Below, in pieces: positions 1-8,678 of a stretch of DNA of 64,000 nucleotides. The DNA is from Lachnospiraceae bacterium (GTDB taxonomy: Bacteria > Bacillota > Clostridia > Lachnospirales > Lachnospiraceae): positions 1-64,000 of the forward strand of contig JAIKXH010000009.1 in NCBI GenBank assembly GCA_024684215.1, given 5' to 3'. The position numbers and the translations under genes are program-made. Within the stretch, counting starts at the first letter, position 1; each line of letters opens with the position of its first letter. The notes under the pieces are model-generated. The model saw nothing but the letters and a program-made list of their open reading frames with translations, did not search any database and was not told the DNA's origin.

Positions 1-81
1 AGTACCTTCTACTACCTCTCCTGTATGAATTGTTTTGAATGAATCTTCCAGCATTTGTTCAAAAGTAAGTTCCTCTGACAT
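1..81 (-). CDS. rpsA: 30S ribosomal protein S1, 5' end only
   Basis: Only the first 27 codons are inside the window (MSEELTFEQMLEDSF and onward to VVEGT), cut by the window edge. The acidic start followed by an IHTGEVVEGT-like segment resembles the beginning of an S1 domain, where the protein binds mRNA for the ribosome. The ATG at 81 follows a strong GAGGAGG ribosome binding site. The start overlaps the last 23 bp of ispH, the usual Clostridia neighbour of S1; in some relatives the two are fused, but here they are separate overlapping genes in different frames. The identification rests on a short segment plus gene order. Confidence 0.8.
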   Translation of the reverse strand, partial: MSEELTFEQMLEDSFKTIHTGEVVEGT

Positions 82-919
82 TATTTTGAACCTCCTCAAT
101 TAATTTTTGCGGGGTGGAAGCCCCTGCGGTAATACCCACCAAATCAGCCGAAGCGATTTTACTCATATCGAGATCATTTGGTGTTTGAACGTAAAAGGTG
201 TTCTCACAGCAGTTCCTGCATATTTCATACAGTTTTCTTGTATTTGAACTGCCGGCACTTCCTATCACGATCATAGCGTCAGCCTCAGCTGCCAGAGTTT
301 CGGCTGCGCGTTGTCTTTCTTCGGTCGCGTTGCAAATTGTATTCACAACATGAACATTGTACTCTTTTTTTTCAAGAATTTCAACAATCTCTTTAAATTT
401 CTTGCTTTGAAATGTCGTTTGTGACACCATGGTATAACTTTTTCCCGCCTCGGGTACAAATTTTTCGGCGTCAGACACATCTTTGAATATTATGCATTCC
501 CCGTCAAACTGCCCTTTTATGCCTATTACCTCGGGGTGAAGCGGGTCACCGACGATTATTATTGAATCACCATCGGAATTTTTATTCATAACGGTTTTAT
601 GTATCTTTTTTACGAAAGGACATGTGGCATCAACCACCTCAAATCCTTTTTTTGATAAAAGCTCTTGAATCTTTACCGGAACGCCGTGTGCTCTTATAAC
701 TGCCACAGCGTCTTTTTCGGGAATAATACTCTCAAGTTCTTCCTCGCTTTTTATAACTTTTACGCCCTTTTCTTCAAGCTCTCTTACCACTTCTTCGTTA
801 TGGACTATAGGGCCATAAGTATATATGGTTTTTCCGGTTTTTATAAGGTCATATACCGTTCCCACCGCACGCTCTACTCCAAAGCAAAATCCGGCGTGCT
901 TTGAAAGTTTGATTTCCAT
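59..919 (-). CDS. ispH: 4-hydroxy-3-methylbut-2-enyl diphosphate reductase IspH
   Basis: Catalyses the last step of the non-mevalonate (MEP) isoprenoid pathway, reducing HMBPP to IPP and DMAPP with an iron-sulfur cluster in the cytosol. At 286 aa it has normal family length. The three cluster-binding cysteines are visible: C12 (GFCFGVERA), C100 (DATCPF) and C196 (NTICNATEERQ). The substrate-binding stretches IRAHG and VGDPLHPEV are present. It lies downstream of cmk and overlaps the start of rpsA by 23 bp, so translation of the two is probably coupled. The partner enzyme IspG is in the same window at 60021-61088. Confidence 0.97.
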   Translation of the reverse strand: MEIKLSKHAGFCFGVERAVGTVYDLIKTGKTIYTYGPIVHNEEVVRELEEKGVKVIKSEEELESIIPEKDAVAVIRAHGVPVKIQELLSKKGFEVVDATCPFVKKIHKTVMNKNSDGDSIIIVGDPLHPEVIGIKGQFDGECIIFKDVSDAEKFVPEAGKSYTMVSQTTFQSKKFKEIVEILEKKEYNVHVVNTICNATEERQRAAETLAAEADAMIVIGSAGSSNTRKLYEICRNCCENTFYVQTPNDLDMSKIASADLVGITAGASTPQKLIEEVQNNVRGTYF

Positions 920-998
920 TAATTCTCCTGTCTGCGAAAAAATATAACAATGTCTATATTTAAGTCTTCATTTCCCAAAGTCATTATCAGAAGTAAAT

Positions 999-1655
999 TC
1001 ACTCGCACAAAGAACAGATCTTTTCGACGACCTCATCAATAGTCATATCGGAAGAGTCAACCAAAACAGCGTCCTCTGCTTTAACCAGTGGTGATATTTC
1101 TCTGTGCATATCTTGATAATCACGCTTTTCTATGTCTTCTTTTATCTTGTCAAAATCAGGTTTTTCTCCCTTTTCAATCAGCTCGTCAAACCTGCGTTTT
1201 GCTCTGACCTCACTTGAGGCGGTCAGATAAATCTTGGGCTTTGCCCCGGGCAAAACAACCGATCCTATATCTCTTCCGTCCATGATGCAGTCATTTTCTT
1301 TTGCAAGCTGCTGCTGAAGGTTAAATATCTGAGCTCTGACCGCAGGATTAGCACTGGTTTTCGATGCGGTATTGCCTACTTCCTCGGTACGTAAAAATGC
1401 ATTTACATTTTCGCCGTTTAAGAAAACTATCTGTGTTCCGTTATCGTAGCCGATGGTTACATTTGCCCCCTTGCAGTCTCTTGAAACAGCTTCGGAATCA
1501 TTTAAATCCGTGCCTTTTCTTAGGATATAAAGTGCGATTGCTCTGTACATGGCTCCGGTGTCTACATAGATTATGTTTTTCTTTTTTGCAACAAGCTTTG
1601 CTATTGTACTTTTCCCGGCTCCCGCAGGGCCGTCTACTGCTATATTAAGTGCCAT
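999..1655 (-). CDS. cmk: Cytidylate kinase
   Basis: Phosphorylates CMP and dCMP to the diphosphates with ATP, feeding RNA, DNA and CDP-lipid synthesis. The 218-aa length is typical. The P-loop GPAGAGKST is at about residues 9-17 and the GRDIGSVV segment near residue 127 is the family signature around the CMP site. It sits between the flavoprotein gene and ispH, 79 bp upstream of ispH. The order flavoprotein-cmk-ispH-rpsA is common in Clostridia and suggests a housekeeping operon. Confidence 0.96.
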   Translation of the reverse strand: MALNIAVDGPAGAGKSTIAKLVAKKKNIIYVDTGAMYRAIALYILRKGTDLNDSEAVSRDCKGANVTIGYDNGTQIVFLNGENVNAFLRTEEVGNTASKTSANPAVRAQIFNLQQQLAKENDCIMDGRDIGSVVLPGAKPKIYLTASSEVRAKRRFDELIEKGEKPDFDKIKEDIEKRDYQDMHREISPLVKAEDAVLVDSSDMTIDEVVEKICSLCE

Positions 1656-1764
1656 AACTACCTCTTTTTTATACTATTTTTCTTGTATAAATATTTAATA
1701 TTTTTGTATTTATTATTTGTATTTACATTTTGTATTCTGTATTTATTTTAGTTATTTTATATAC

Positions 1765-3018
1765 CTACAAAACACTGCTTCCCGCAGCATGTCCCGTCGA
1801 CCAGGCAATCTGCAAATTAAATCCGCCGGTCAGTGCATCAAGGTCCAATACCTCTCCGGCAAAATATAGTCCCTTTACAAATTTTGATTCCATAGTTCCG
1901 GGATCAATATCCTTTACGCTTATTCCGCCTCGCGTTATTATCGCCTCGTCAAATCCCCTTGTTCCAGCAATGTTTAAAGTAAGGTTTTTAAGCGCATACA
2001 GGAGATTTTTTCTCTCCTCTTTTGTTATATCATGCACCTTTTTTTCACGATCTATTTTGCTTTCATCCGCAATAACGGGTATTAAAGCGGAAGGCAAAAG
2101 CCCTGAAATCGCATTTATAAAAGATTTGTTTATATTCTCTTCAAAATCCCTTAGTATACGCTTATCGAGCTGTTCCTCGGAAAGCGCGGGCTTAAGATCG
2201 ATTATGGCTTTGCAGTCTTTATGCTTCGCGCTGTCGTAATATGCGCTGGCAGATAAAACCAGTGGTCCGCTTATTCCAAAATGCGTAAAAAGCATCTCTC
2301 CAAAGCCGTCGTAAACAGTCTTTTTACCGCAAACAAGCTTTAACGAAACATTCTTCAATGACAATCCCATGCATGATGAAGGCCAGGTTTCCGCAGTTTC
2401 AAAGGGCACCAGCGAAGGATGCGGACTAACCAATGTATGTCCGCACTTTTCCGCAAATCTGTAGCCGTCGCCGGTAGATCCGGTAAGAGGATAGGATACA
2501 CCGCCGGTACATACTATAACTGCATCAGCCTTAAAAAGAGTTACTTTTGAGGCGGTATTGTTTGGGTTTTTCTTTAAAACTTTGACGCCTATCACCTCAC
2601 CGCCGTCTGTCACCACTTCTTTTACGGTTGTATTAAGTTTTATCGTAACACCATTTTTGTTTAAAAGCTTTTCAAACGCTTTTATAATATCCGACGAATG
2701 ATCCGATACCGGAAAAACTCTGTCTCCGCGTTCTGTTTTTAAAGGGCATCCGGCGCCTTCTATCATATCCATGAGCGCCGTATTATCAAAGCTGTAAAAA
2801 GCACTGTACAGAAACTTTTTATTGCTTATAACATTCGAAAGCAAAGTCTCAACATCAGCTGCGTTTGTGACATTGCACCTGCCTTTTCCGGTGATGTAGA
2901 GCTTTTTCCCGAGCTTCTCATTTTTTTCTATAAGTGTCACTTCGTGACCGTTTTCGGCGGCAGATACAGCAGCCATCATTCCGGCAGCACCGCCTCCTAC
3001 AACAATTACATTACTCAT
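1765..3018 (-). CDS. BaiN/HI0933-family FAD-dependent oxidoreductase
   Basis: A 417-aa flavoprotein of the HI0933/YhiN (BaiN) family. It opens with the dinucleotide-binding motif VVGGGAAGMMAA (residues 6-17), has the family motif GKGRCNVTN near residues 44-52, and ends with the FAD-contacting FAGEVLDLDALTGGFN segment near residues 385-400. Members are predicted NAD(P)/FAD enzymes; one clostridial member is linked to bile-acid dehydroxylation, but most have no known substrate. It is about 110 bp upstream of cmk. The family call is firm and the substrate is unknown; I would not assign a bile-acid role from sequence alone. Confidence 0.9.
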   Translation of the reverse strand: MSNVIVVGGGAAGMMAAVSAAENGHEVTLIEKNEKLGKKLYITGKGRCNVTNAADVETLLSNVISNKKFLYSAFYSFDNTALMDMIEGAGCPLKTERGDRVFPVSDHSSDIIKAFEKLLNKNGVTIKLNTTVKEVVTDGGEVIGVKVLKKNPNNTASKVTLFKADAVIVCTGGVSYPLTGSTGDGYRFAEKCGHTLVSPHPSLVPFETAETWPSSCMGLSLKNVSLKLVCGKKTVYDGFGEMLFTHFGISGPLVLSASAYYDSAKHKDCKAIIDLKPALSEEQLDKRILRDFEENINKSFINAISGLLPSALIPVIADESKIDREKKVHDITKEERKNLLYALKNLTLNIAGTRGFDEAIITRGGISVKDIDPGTMESKFVKGLYFAGEVLDLDALTGGFNLQIAWSTGHAAGSSVL

Positions 3019-3108
3019 TATTATGTCTTTCTGTCAAACCGATTTACCGCACGTTTGCATTCGCATTTCTCATTTAAATCTTGTTATGCGGATTTATCAT
3101 TTTTTTAA

Positions 3109-4047
3109 TCATGATTCATCAGTTTTGTCTTTCTTTTTTCTAAGCGAATAGTTGAGGATAGGTTCCGAATCAATGAAATTGATCTCATCATTTAAGTATA
3201 CCTGGTAGTTGCCCCATACATCCTCAAGCATCTTTAGATCCGCATTTACCGCCTCAGGTTTTTTAAGGCACATTGCTACCACGAGAGCATTGATTATGCT
3301 AAGCGGTGCCACAAGCGAATCGACTATGGAAACCATGTCACTTCTTGCAAACAAGTTGCATGAAGAATAAAGGTTCATGGGCGAATACGCAGAGTCGGTG
3401 ATAGAGATGATTTTTGCTCTCCTGTCACTGGCAAATTCCATTGCCTTTAGTGTTCTCATAGAGTATCTGGGGAAGCTTATTCCGACAAAACAATCCTTTT
3501 CGCTTATTCTTAGCATCTGCTCAAAGGTTTCGGTTGTTGATGTCGTATTTAAGAGTACCACATGGTCTCTTATCATGTTCAGATAAAAGTGTAAAAACGC
3601 CGCAAGCGGCTCATTACTTCTAAGTCCCATGATATAAACATTATCCGCGCTAAGCAGCGTATCTACCGCCGCGTTAAAGGCATCCGCATTAAGATTGTTG
3701 ATTGTATCCTGTATCTTTTCCATATCGGAAGTAAGAACGGATTTAACTATTTCTGACTGCGTGCTTCCGCCGTATCTCTCATCGAGTTTTTGCATTTTGG
3801 AGATTTTTCCCTTAATGCATTCTCCAAGAGCTTTTTGATATTCCGGATATCCGTCAAAGCCCAGAGCCATCGCGAACCTCACAACCGTAGACTCGCTTAC
3901 TCCAATAGCTTCTCCGACTTTTGCAGCAGTTAAAAACACCGCCTCATCATACATATCAAGCACATATTCCGCTATTTTTTTGTGGCTTTTACTCATTCCC
4001 GGCATGCTTTCGCGAATTAATGAAAGCACATCTTTACCTGAATTCAT
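3109..4047 (-). CDS. MurR/RpiR-family transcriptional regulator
   Basis: A 312-aa regulator with an N-terminal RpiR-type helix-turn-helix (about residues 1-80, including VGEAIGVSESTVVRFAMALG) and a C-terminal SIS sugar-phosphate-binding domain (about residues 120-260). Family members usually sense phosphosugars such as MurNAc-6P or ribose-5P. No sugar-catabolism gene is adjacent, so the ligand and target are not evident. It lies 18 bp after the TetR-type gene, suggesting co-transcription of two regulators. Confidence 0.9.
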   Translation of the reverse strand: MNSGKDVLSLIRESMPGMSKSHKKIAEYVLDMYDEAVFLTAAKVGEAIGVSESTVVRFAMALGFDGYPEYQKALGECIKGKISKMQKLDERYGGSTQSEIVKSVLTSDMEKIQDTINNLNADAFNAAVDTLLSADNVYIMGLRSNEPLAAFLHFYLNMIRDHVVLLNTTSTTETFEQMLRISEKDCFVGISFPRYSMRTLKAMEFASDRRAKIISITDSAYSPMNLYSSCNLFARSDMVSIVDSLVAPLSIINALVVAMCLKKPEAVNADLKMLEDVWGNYQVYLNDEINFIDSEPILNYSLRKKKDKTDES

Positions 4048-4065
4048 CTGGTGTTCTCGCTTTCT

Positions 4066-4617
4066 CTATTCTCTGGAAAATGATTCATAGGATTTTTCCA
4101 AAAGTGATGTGGTCTCATCATCCGTCAGATCAAAATCTCCGGATAAAGTCATGCAGGCTGCACCGTGAATAAATATCCACATTTTCATAAACATATGTCC
4201 GGGATTAGAACATCCCATGGTGCGGGCAAGATTGATTTCCTTTACTACATTTCCGTCCTCACCGTTTAAAAGCTCATACATGCTTTTTCCGCCTTCAAAG
4301 CCGCCCAAGAACAAAAGTTTAAAATAGTTCTTTTCTTCTCTTGCAAAAGATATATATGCAAGACCCAGATTGGTAAACGGTACATTACTCTTTTTGGGAA
4401 AAGCCTTGTAATAATCCAGGAAATAAACAATGGTTTTCTCATAAACCGCTTTTTGCAGCTCTTCCATATTTTTGTATACTCTGAAAATAGGCTGTGTAGA
4501 GCAGTTTGCTGCGGCTGCAACCTTTCTTGCGGTAACACTTTCAATGCCGTCGGTTTTAACCATTCCGAACGCAGTATCAAGTATCATATTTATTGTTATT
4601 GATTCTTTTCGTGCCAT
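4066..4617 (-). CDS. TetR/AcrR-family transcriptional regulator
   Basis: A 183-aa protein with an N-terminal TetR helix-turn-helix (about residues 8-50, containing TARKVAAAANCSTQPIFRVYK) followed by a helical ligand/dimerisation domain. The divergent recognition helix (TQPIFRVYKNMEEL) and a C-terminal region that includes an HGAACMTL segment resemble the WHG-domain TetR subgroup. It lies 17 bp downstream of the hybrid sensor kinase and just upstream of the RpiR regulator. No transporter or enzyme target is adjacent, so its role is unknown. Confidence 0.85.
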   Translation of the reverse strand: MARKESITINMILDTAFGMVKTDGIESVTARKVAAAANCSTQPIFRVYKNMEELQKAVYEKTIVYFLDYYKAFPKKSNVPFTNLGLAYISFAREEKNYFKLLFLGGFEGGKSMYELLNGEDGNVVKEINLARTMGCSNPGHMFMKMWIFIHGAACMTLSGDFDLTDDETTSLLEKSYESFSRE

Positions 4618-4634
4618 TTTTATTCCTCTCTTAT

Positions 4635-6842
4635 CTATCCTACAGTAAAATATTTGCGAAGCAGATCATCAAGTCCCTTAATATCGATTGGCTTACTTAA
4701 GTAATCATCAAAGCCGGCGTTTAGATATAGCTCCTTTGCCCCCGTTATTGCGTTTGCCGTAAGCGCTACAACTATTGTATCTGCCTCGATAAGGCCTTCC
4801 CTTTTCATATTTGCAAGAGTCTCCATGCCATCCATCTTAGGCATCATATGATCAAGAAAAATCATATTGTATTTCTTTTCCTTAACCATATCTATAGCCT
4901 CCGGGCCGGACAAAGCCAAATCGGCATTTACACCCGCAAGCTTAAGAAATCTTGAGGCAACCTTTAGGTTCATCGTGTTGTCATCGACTATCAGCACTTC
5001 CTTGCCGGTAATATTAATCATCTCGTGCATTTCGACTTTCTTTTTTTCAGCTCCGCTTACCTCATAATCCCCAATGGGTCTTGCATCGGTTATTTCCTGT
5101 TTTATTACAAAGGAAAAACTTGACCCCTCTCCGTACCTGCTTACAACATTTAATTTGCTGTTCATCATATCCAGCAATCCCGTTACAATGGACATTCCGA
5201 GGCCTGTACCCTCAATATTTCTGTTTCGCTTTTCTTCCACTCTTCCAAAAGATTCGAAAAGCTTATCCATATCCTCTTCTTTAATTCCGATACCGGTATC
5301 TTTGACCTCGACTCTTATAAAGATGTCTTTGGAATTTCTCGAAACCTCACGTATGGAAAGGGTAACGCTTCCGATCTCGGTATATTTAACAGCATTTGTA
5401 AGCAGATTTACTATAATCTGAGATACTCTCACATCGTCGCCGTAAAGCTCTCTCGGAAGATTGGAATCAATATCCTTGATAACCGTAAGGTTTTTTGAAG
5501 CAGCCCTTGGCATAACGGAATTAAAGCAATTTCCAATCATATCCAATGTGCTGTATTTAACAGGCACGATTTCCATCTTACCGCTTTCAATCTTTGAAAA
5601 ATCAAGTATGCTGTTTATAAGAAGCAAAAGTGTTTTTCCGGCTCCCTGAATGTTCTCGGAGTATTCGAGGATCTCATCATCCTTAGCTTCTCTTAAAATC
5701 ATTTCATTCATGCCCAGAACGGCATTAATGGGGGTTCTGATCTCATGTGACATTTGAGCCAAAAAGCTGCTTTTTGCTTTCTCTGCGGCGATAGCTCTTT
5801 CTGCGGCTTCCTTCATCTTAAGTGAGTACTGTCTGTCTTTGGTAACATCAACAAGCAGTAAATAATAGCCGCACAACCGCTTCTCATCGTACATATTGTT
5901 TGGGGATATCTCAAAGATTTTATCCTCTGTTTCCAAAATGTACGGTTCGGAAGAAATCTCATTTCTTGAAAAGATATTTAAGCATGTAAGAATTGTCTCA
6001 TATTCATATACTTTGGGATCAAGCAAAGAATCCGCTTTGGCATTTGCAAGCGGTGGGATAGCCAGCTTTGCAGTTTTATTGCATACCAAAAATCTTTTGT
6101 TTCTGTCAAAACAAATAATACCGTCATTGCCCTCTTCAAGAAGGGTTTCGGCAATTCCTGACGTAATATCGTAAAGTTTTATCCTTCTAAACAGTGATAA
6201 GAATGTAATCTCTGCAAACACATAGAAAACAGGCATTATCTCAATATTGATTCCAAGCGATTTACTTATGGCTCTGCTTCCGAAAAATGAAGTAACACTG
6301 ATAACATCGAGAACAATCAGTATGTAAAGAGTTCTAACAGATGTATCCGGTCTAAACAGCATGGCGTATATAAGTACTCCTACGCTGAGAATCATAATTG
6401 TAATCATATAAACGTAAAAAAGAGTATGCAAAGGTCCGTATTCTTTAACTAAAGTTCCGACACCGTCTACAATTTCGAAATCAACGCTCTTGTAAAAATA
6501 TGGATTTTTGCCCATTGTAAGCACGCATCCATACATTAAAAAGCCGATGAATACAATTATTGTTCTCATATAGTTGCGAAGCTTAATATTGCAAAGGGAA
6601 ATAATACCGAAAAGAAGGAACAAATGCAAAAAGCATCCGCCGATGTATGTAAGTTTGTTGGCTATCAGGGCTTCCTGCAAAGTGGTAGCCTTGGCAAGCC
6701 AGGAATAACCCAGATTCACTACAGGAACCAGGGCGAATGTAAACATATATTCAAATGATGCGTTCTTTCGCCATCTCATAATGTATAGAAGCATCATGAA
6801 TCCGGCTATTCCAACAAAAGTATCGTAATATAACGTAATCAT
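4635..6842 (-). CDS. Hybrid sensor histidine kinase/response regulator with 7TM sensor
   Basis: A 735-aa membrane hybrid kinase. Order: about seven N-terminal membrane segments (residues 1-220, histidine kinase N-terminal 7TM type), a PAS-like region (about 230-340), a HisKA domain with the phosphoacceptor His in SHEIRTPINAV near residue 366, a HATPase domain with NLLTNAVKYT and DTGIGIKEED, and a C-terminal receiver with VDDNTMN and the phosphoacceptor Asp in IFLDHMMPKMDG. It has no DNA-binding output or HPt domain, so an external HPt or protein partner is needed. I chose the ATG at 6842; an upstream GTG at 6854 lacks a ribosome binding site. Signal unknown. Confidence 0.93.
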   Translation of the reverse strand: MITLYYDTFVGIAGFMMLLYIMRWRKNASFEYMFTFALVPVVNLGYSWLAKATTLQEALIANKLTYIGGCFLHLFLLFGIISLCNIKLRNYMRTIIVFIGFLMYGCVLTMGKNPYFYKSVDFEIVDGVGTLVKEYGPLHTLFYVYMITIMILSVGVLIYAMLFRPDTSVRTLYILIVLDVISVTSFFGSRAISKSLGINIEIMPVFYVFAEITFLSLFRRIKLYDITSGIAETLLEEGNDGIICFDRNKRFLVCNKTAKLAIPPLANAKADSLLDPKVYEYETILTCLNIFSRNEISSEPYILETEDKIFEISPNNMYDEKRLCGYYLLLVDVTKDRQYSLKMKEAAERAIAAEKAKSSFLAQMSHEIRTPINAVLGMNEMILREAKDDEILEYSENIQGAGKTLLLLINSILDFSKIESGKMEIVPVKYSTLDMIGNCFNSVMPRAASKNLTVIKDIDSNLPRELYGDDVRVSQIIVNLLTNAVKYTEIGSVTLSIREVSRNSKDIFIRVEVKDTGIGIKEEDMDKLFESFGRVEEKRNRNIEGTGLGMSIVTGLLDMMNSKLNVVSRYGEGSSFSFVIKQEITDARPIGDYEVSGAEKKKVEMHEMINITGKEVLIVDDNTMNLKVASRFLKLAGVNADLALSGPEAIDMVKEKKYNMIFLDHMMPKMDGMETLANMKREGLIEADTIVVALTANAITGAKELYLNAGFDDYLSKPIDIKGLDDLLRKYFTVG

Positions 6843-6931
6843 ATTCTCTACCACTTATCAACAATATCTGTCCCGAGTTTCGGAAAATCTCGAAAAATCT
6901 TCTCGTCAAAAAAACTTCACGATATGTTTAT

Positions 6932-6960
6932 AGTATAACATGTGAAATGTAATTATTCCA
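6932..6960 (-). promoter_or_regulatory. Probable sigma-A promoter with extended -10 for the sensor kinase
   Basis: On the minus strand TATACT (6932-6937) is preceded by TGT, forming an extended -10. The -35 region 17 bp upstream (TGGAAT) is weak. It lies about 90 bp ahead of the kinase ATG and after the oadA terminator, so it can start the kinase-regulator-cmk-ispH run. Confidence 0.5.
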
Positions 6961-6974
6961 CTAGAAAAGACAGG

Positions 6975-7007
6975 AAAAAAGGTACCGGATATTAGCCGGT
7001 ACCTTTG
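6975..7007 (-). terminator. Rho-independent terminator after oadA
   Basis: A perfect 8-bp stem (GGTACCGG and CCGGTACC, 6981-7003) with a 7-nt loop, followed on the minus strand by a run of six T. It lies 40 bp past the oadA stop codon and ends the decarboxylase operon. Confidence 0.9.
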
Positions 7008-7044
7008 GATTTAAAACAATATTATATTAAATTGATATACGTTA

Positions 7045-8472
7045 TTAAACAGGATATGCCTTGTTGGCAGTATCTGCCTGAGTCATATCAACCTTTTCCT
7101 GCTGTGCCTGACGATACTTGAAGAAGTCGGTAGCAACCTGAGGGAAGAGCGCATATGAAAGTACATCCTCATCCTGCTGCTTCCATTCCTTCATCTCGTT
7201 CTCAAGCTTATCCATCTCGTTATCGAGAGTATCTGCAAAACGTCCGGTAAGTCTCTTCTCTCCGGGAATAACCTTATCGATTACTTCCTGGTTCATAGGC
7301 TTAACAGTCTGACCGTACTCACCGCGGAGAACTGCCTTGGTCTCCTTTGTAGCCATCTTGTATCTCTCGCCCATAAGAACATTAAATACAGCCTGTGTAC
7401 CAACGATCTGTGATGAAGGTGTAACAAGAGGGGGCTCACCGAGGTCTTTACGCACACGGGGAATCTCCTCGAGCACTTCACGGTACTTATCTTCTGCGTT
7501 CTGCTCTTTAAGCTGGCTAACCATGTTGGAAAGCATTCCGCCGGGTACCTGATAAAGAAGAGTCTTGATATTAACACCAAGAACCTTGGGTGAGAGAAGT
7601 CCGCTCTTTAAGCACTCATCTCTGTAGGGAGCAAAGTAATCAGCGATTTCTGCAAGGAGATCCTGATCGTAACCGGTGTCATAGGGAGTTCCTCTGAAGG
7701 TCTCTACCATAACCTCGGTAGCGGGCTGTGAGGTACCCATAGCAAGAGGACTCATTGCACAATCGATAACGTCTACACCGGCCTCAACTGCCTTAAGGTA
7801 AGTCATTGAAGCTACACCTGAAGTGTAGTGAGTGTGAAGCTGAATAGGAAGCTTGGTGTTCTCCTTCATAGCCTTGATAAGCTCAGTAGCTCTGTAAGGA
7901 ACAAGAAGTCCGGCCATATCCTTGATACAGATGGAATCTGCACCCATCTCCTCGATCTGCTTAGCCATGTTAGCCCAGTACTCGAGGGTATATGCATCTC
8001 CGAGAGTATAGGAAAGGGCAACCTGTGCATGTCCTCTTCCTTCCTGCTTCTTGATACGGTTTGTTGCATTAACTGCTTCCTGAAGATTGGGCATGTAGTT
8101 AAGGCAATCGAAAATTCTGATGATATCGATACCATTTGCGATTGATTTCTCAACGAAAGCATCTACAACATCATCTGCATAGGGACGATATCCAAGGATA
8201 TTCTGTCCTCTGAAAAGCATCTGAAGCTTTGTGTTCTTAAACTTATCACGAAGCTTTCTAAGTCTGTCCCAAGGATCTTCCTTGAGGAATCTGAGTGATG
8301 CGTCGAAAGTAGCACCACCCCAACACTCTACTGAGTGATATCCAACCTTATCCATCTTCTCTGCAATAGGAAGCATGAACTCGGTAGGCATTCTTGTAGC
8401 GATAAGAGACTGATGTGCATCACGGAGCACGGTCTCGGTTATCTTAATGGGTTTCTTTTCAATTTCTGCCAT
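7045..8472 (-). CDS. oadA: OadA-like carboxyltransferase subunit (pyruvate/oxaloacetate carboxyltransferase, 5S type)
   Basis: A 475-aa carboxyltransferase of the HMGL-like TIM-barrel family that moves a carboxyl group between oxaloacetate/pyruvate and biotin. Visible motifs are ETVLRDAHQSL (metal site, D18), the carbamylated-lysine region CIKDMAGLL and the metal ligands in HTHYTSG. Klebsiella OadA is about 600 aa with a fused biotin domain; this protein lacks that domain and matches the stand-alone 5S subunit of transcarboxylase. The biotin carrier is a separate gene at 9878. It is last in the operon and is separated from oadB by a structured 153-bp element. Ribosome binding site AAAGGA is present. 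Confidence 0.93.
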   Translation of the reverse strand: MAEIEKKPIKITETVLRDAHQSLIATRMPTEFMLPIAEKMDKVGYHSVECWGGATFDASLRFLKEDPWDRLRKLRDKFKNTKLQMLFRGQNILGYRPYADDVVDAFVEKSIANGIDIIRIFDCLNYMPNLQEAVNATNRIKKQEGRGHAQVALSYTLGDAYTLEYWANMAKQIEEMGADSICIKDMAGLLVPYRATELIKAMKENTKLPIQLHTHYTSGVASMTYLKAVEAGVDVIDCAMSPLAMGTSQPATEVMVETFRGTPYDTGYDQDLLAEIADYFAPYRDECLKSGLLSPKVLGVNIKTLLYQVPGGMLSNMVSQLKEQNAEDKYREVLEEIPRVRKDLGEPPLVTPSSQIVGTQAVFNVLMGERYKMATKETKAVLRGEYGQTVKPMNQEVIDKVIPGEKRLTGRFADTLDNEMDKLENEMKEWKQQDEDVLSYALFPQVATDFFKYRQAQQEKVDMTQADTANKAYPV

Positions 8473-8514
8473 GATTAATTCCTTTCTAAATTTCCATCAT
8501 TGTATGTCTTTTAT

Positions 8515-8667
8515 CCTAGTAACGGCGCCTAGCATCGATAGGATTCTTCACTCACACGCCTCGCGGCTCATAACGCGTTACGCAGCGGTACTAAGCTCAT
8601 TCTTCGAATTCGCTAAGTGCCGGCGACGCTACATGGTTCGTTCAGAACCTATCGACGCTCTCGCCTG
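8515..8667 (-). repeat. Structured intercistronic element, copy 1 (oadB-oadA)
   Basis: A 153-bp noncoding segment related to the one at 62379-62540. Shared blocks include CCTAGT at one edge, AGCATCGATAG, CGGCTCATA, CTACATGGTTCG and ATCGACGCTCTC. Read as minus-strand RNA, the ends pair: 8531-8546 with 8645-8659 (one wobble, one bulge). Inside are a GCC-GCGA-GGC hairpin with a GNRA loop and a longer arm (GGCACTTAGC with GCTTAGTACC) capped by ATTC-GAA-GAAT. It starts 11 bp after the oadB stop and ends 42 bp before the oadA ATG. I do not recognise it as a known riboswitch. It could be an RNA processing/stability element or a miniature mobile repeat. Confidence 0.8.
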
Positions 8668-8678
8668 GAAAGTATAAC

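Noticed and set aside
8447-8677. 76-codon plus-strand open frame across the oadA-oadB gap
   Set aside because: It is made up mostly of the structured element, has no ribosome binding site and no protein-like composition; the element's other copy does not keep the frame.
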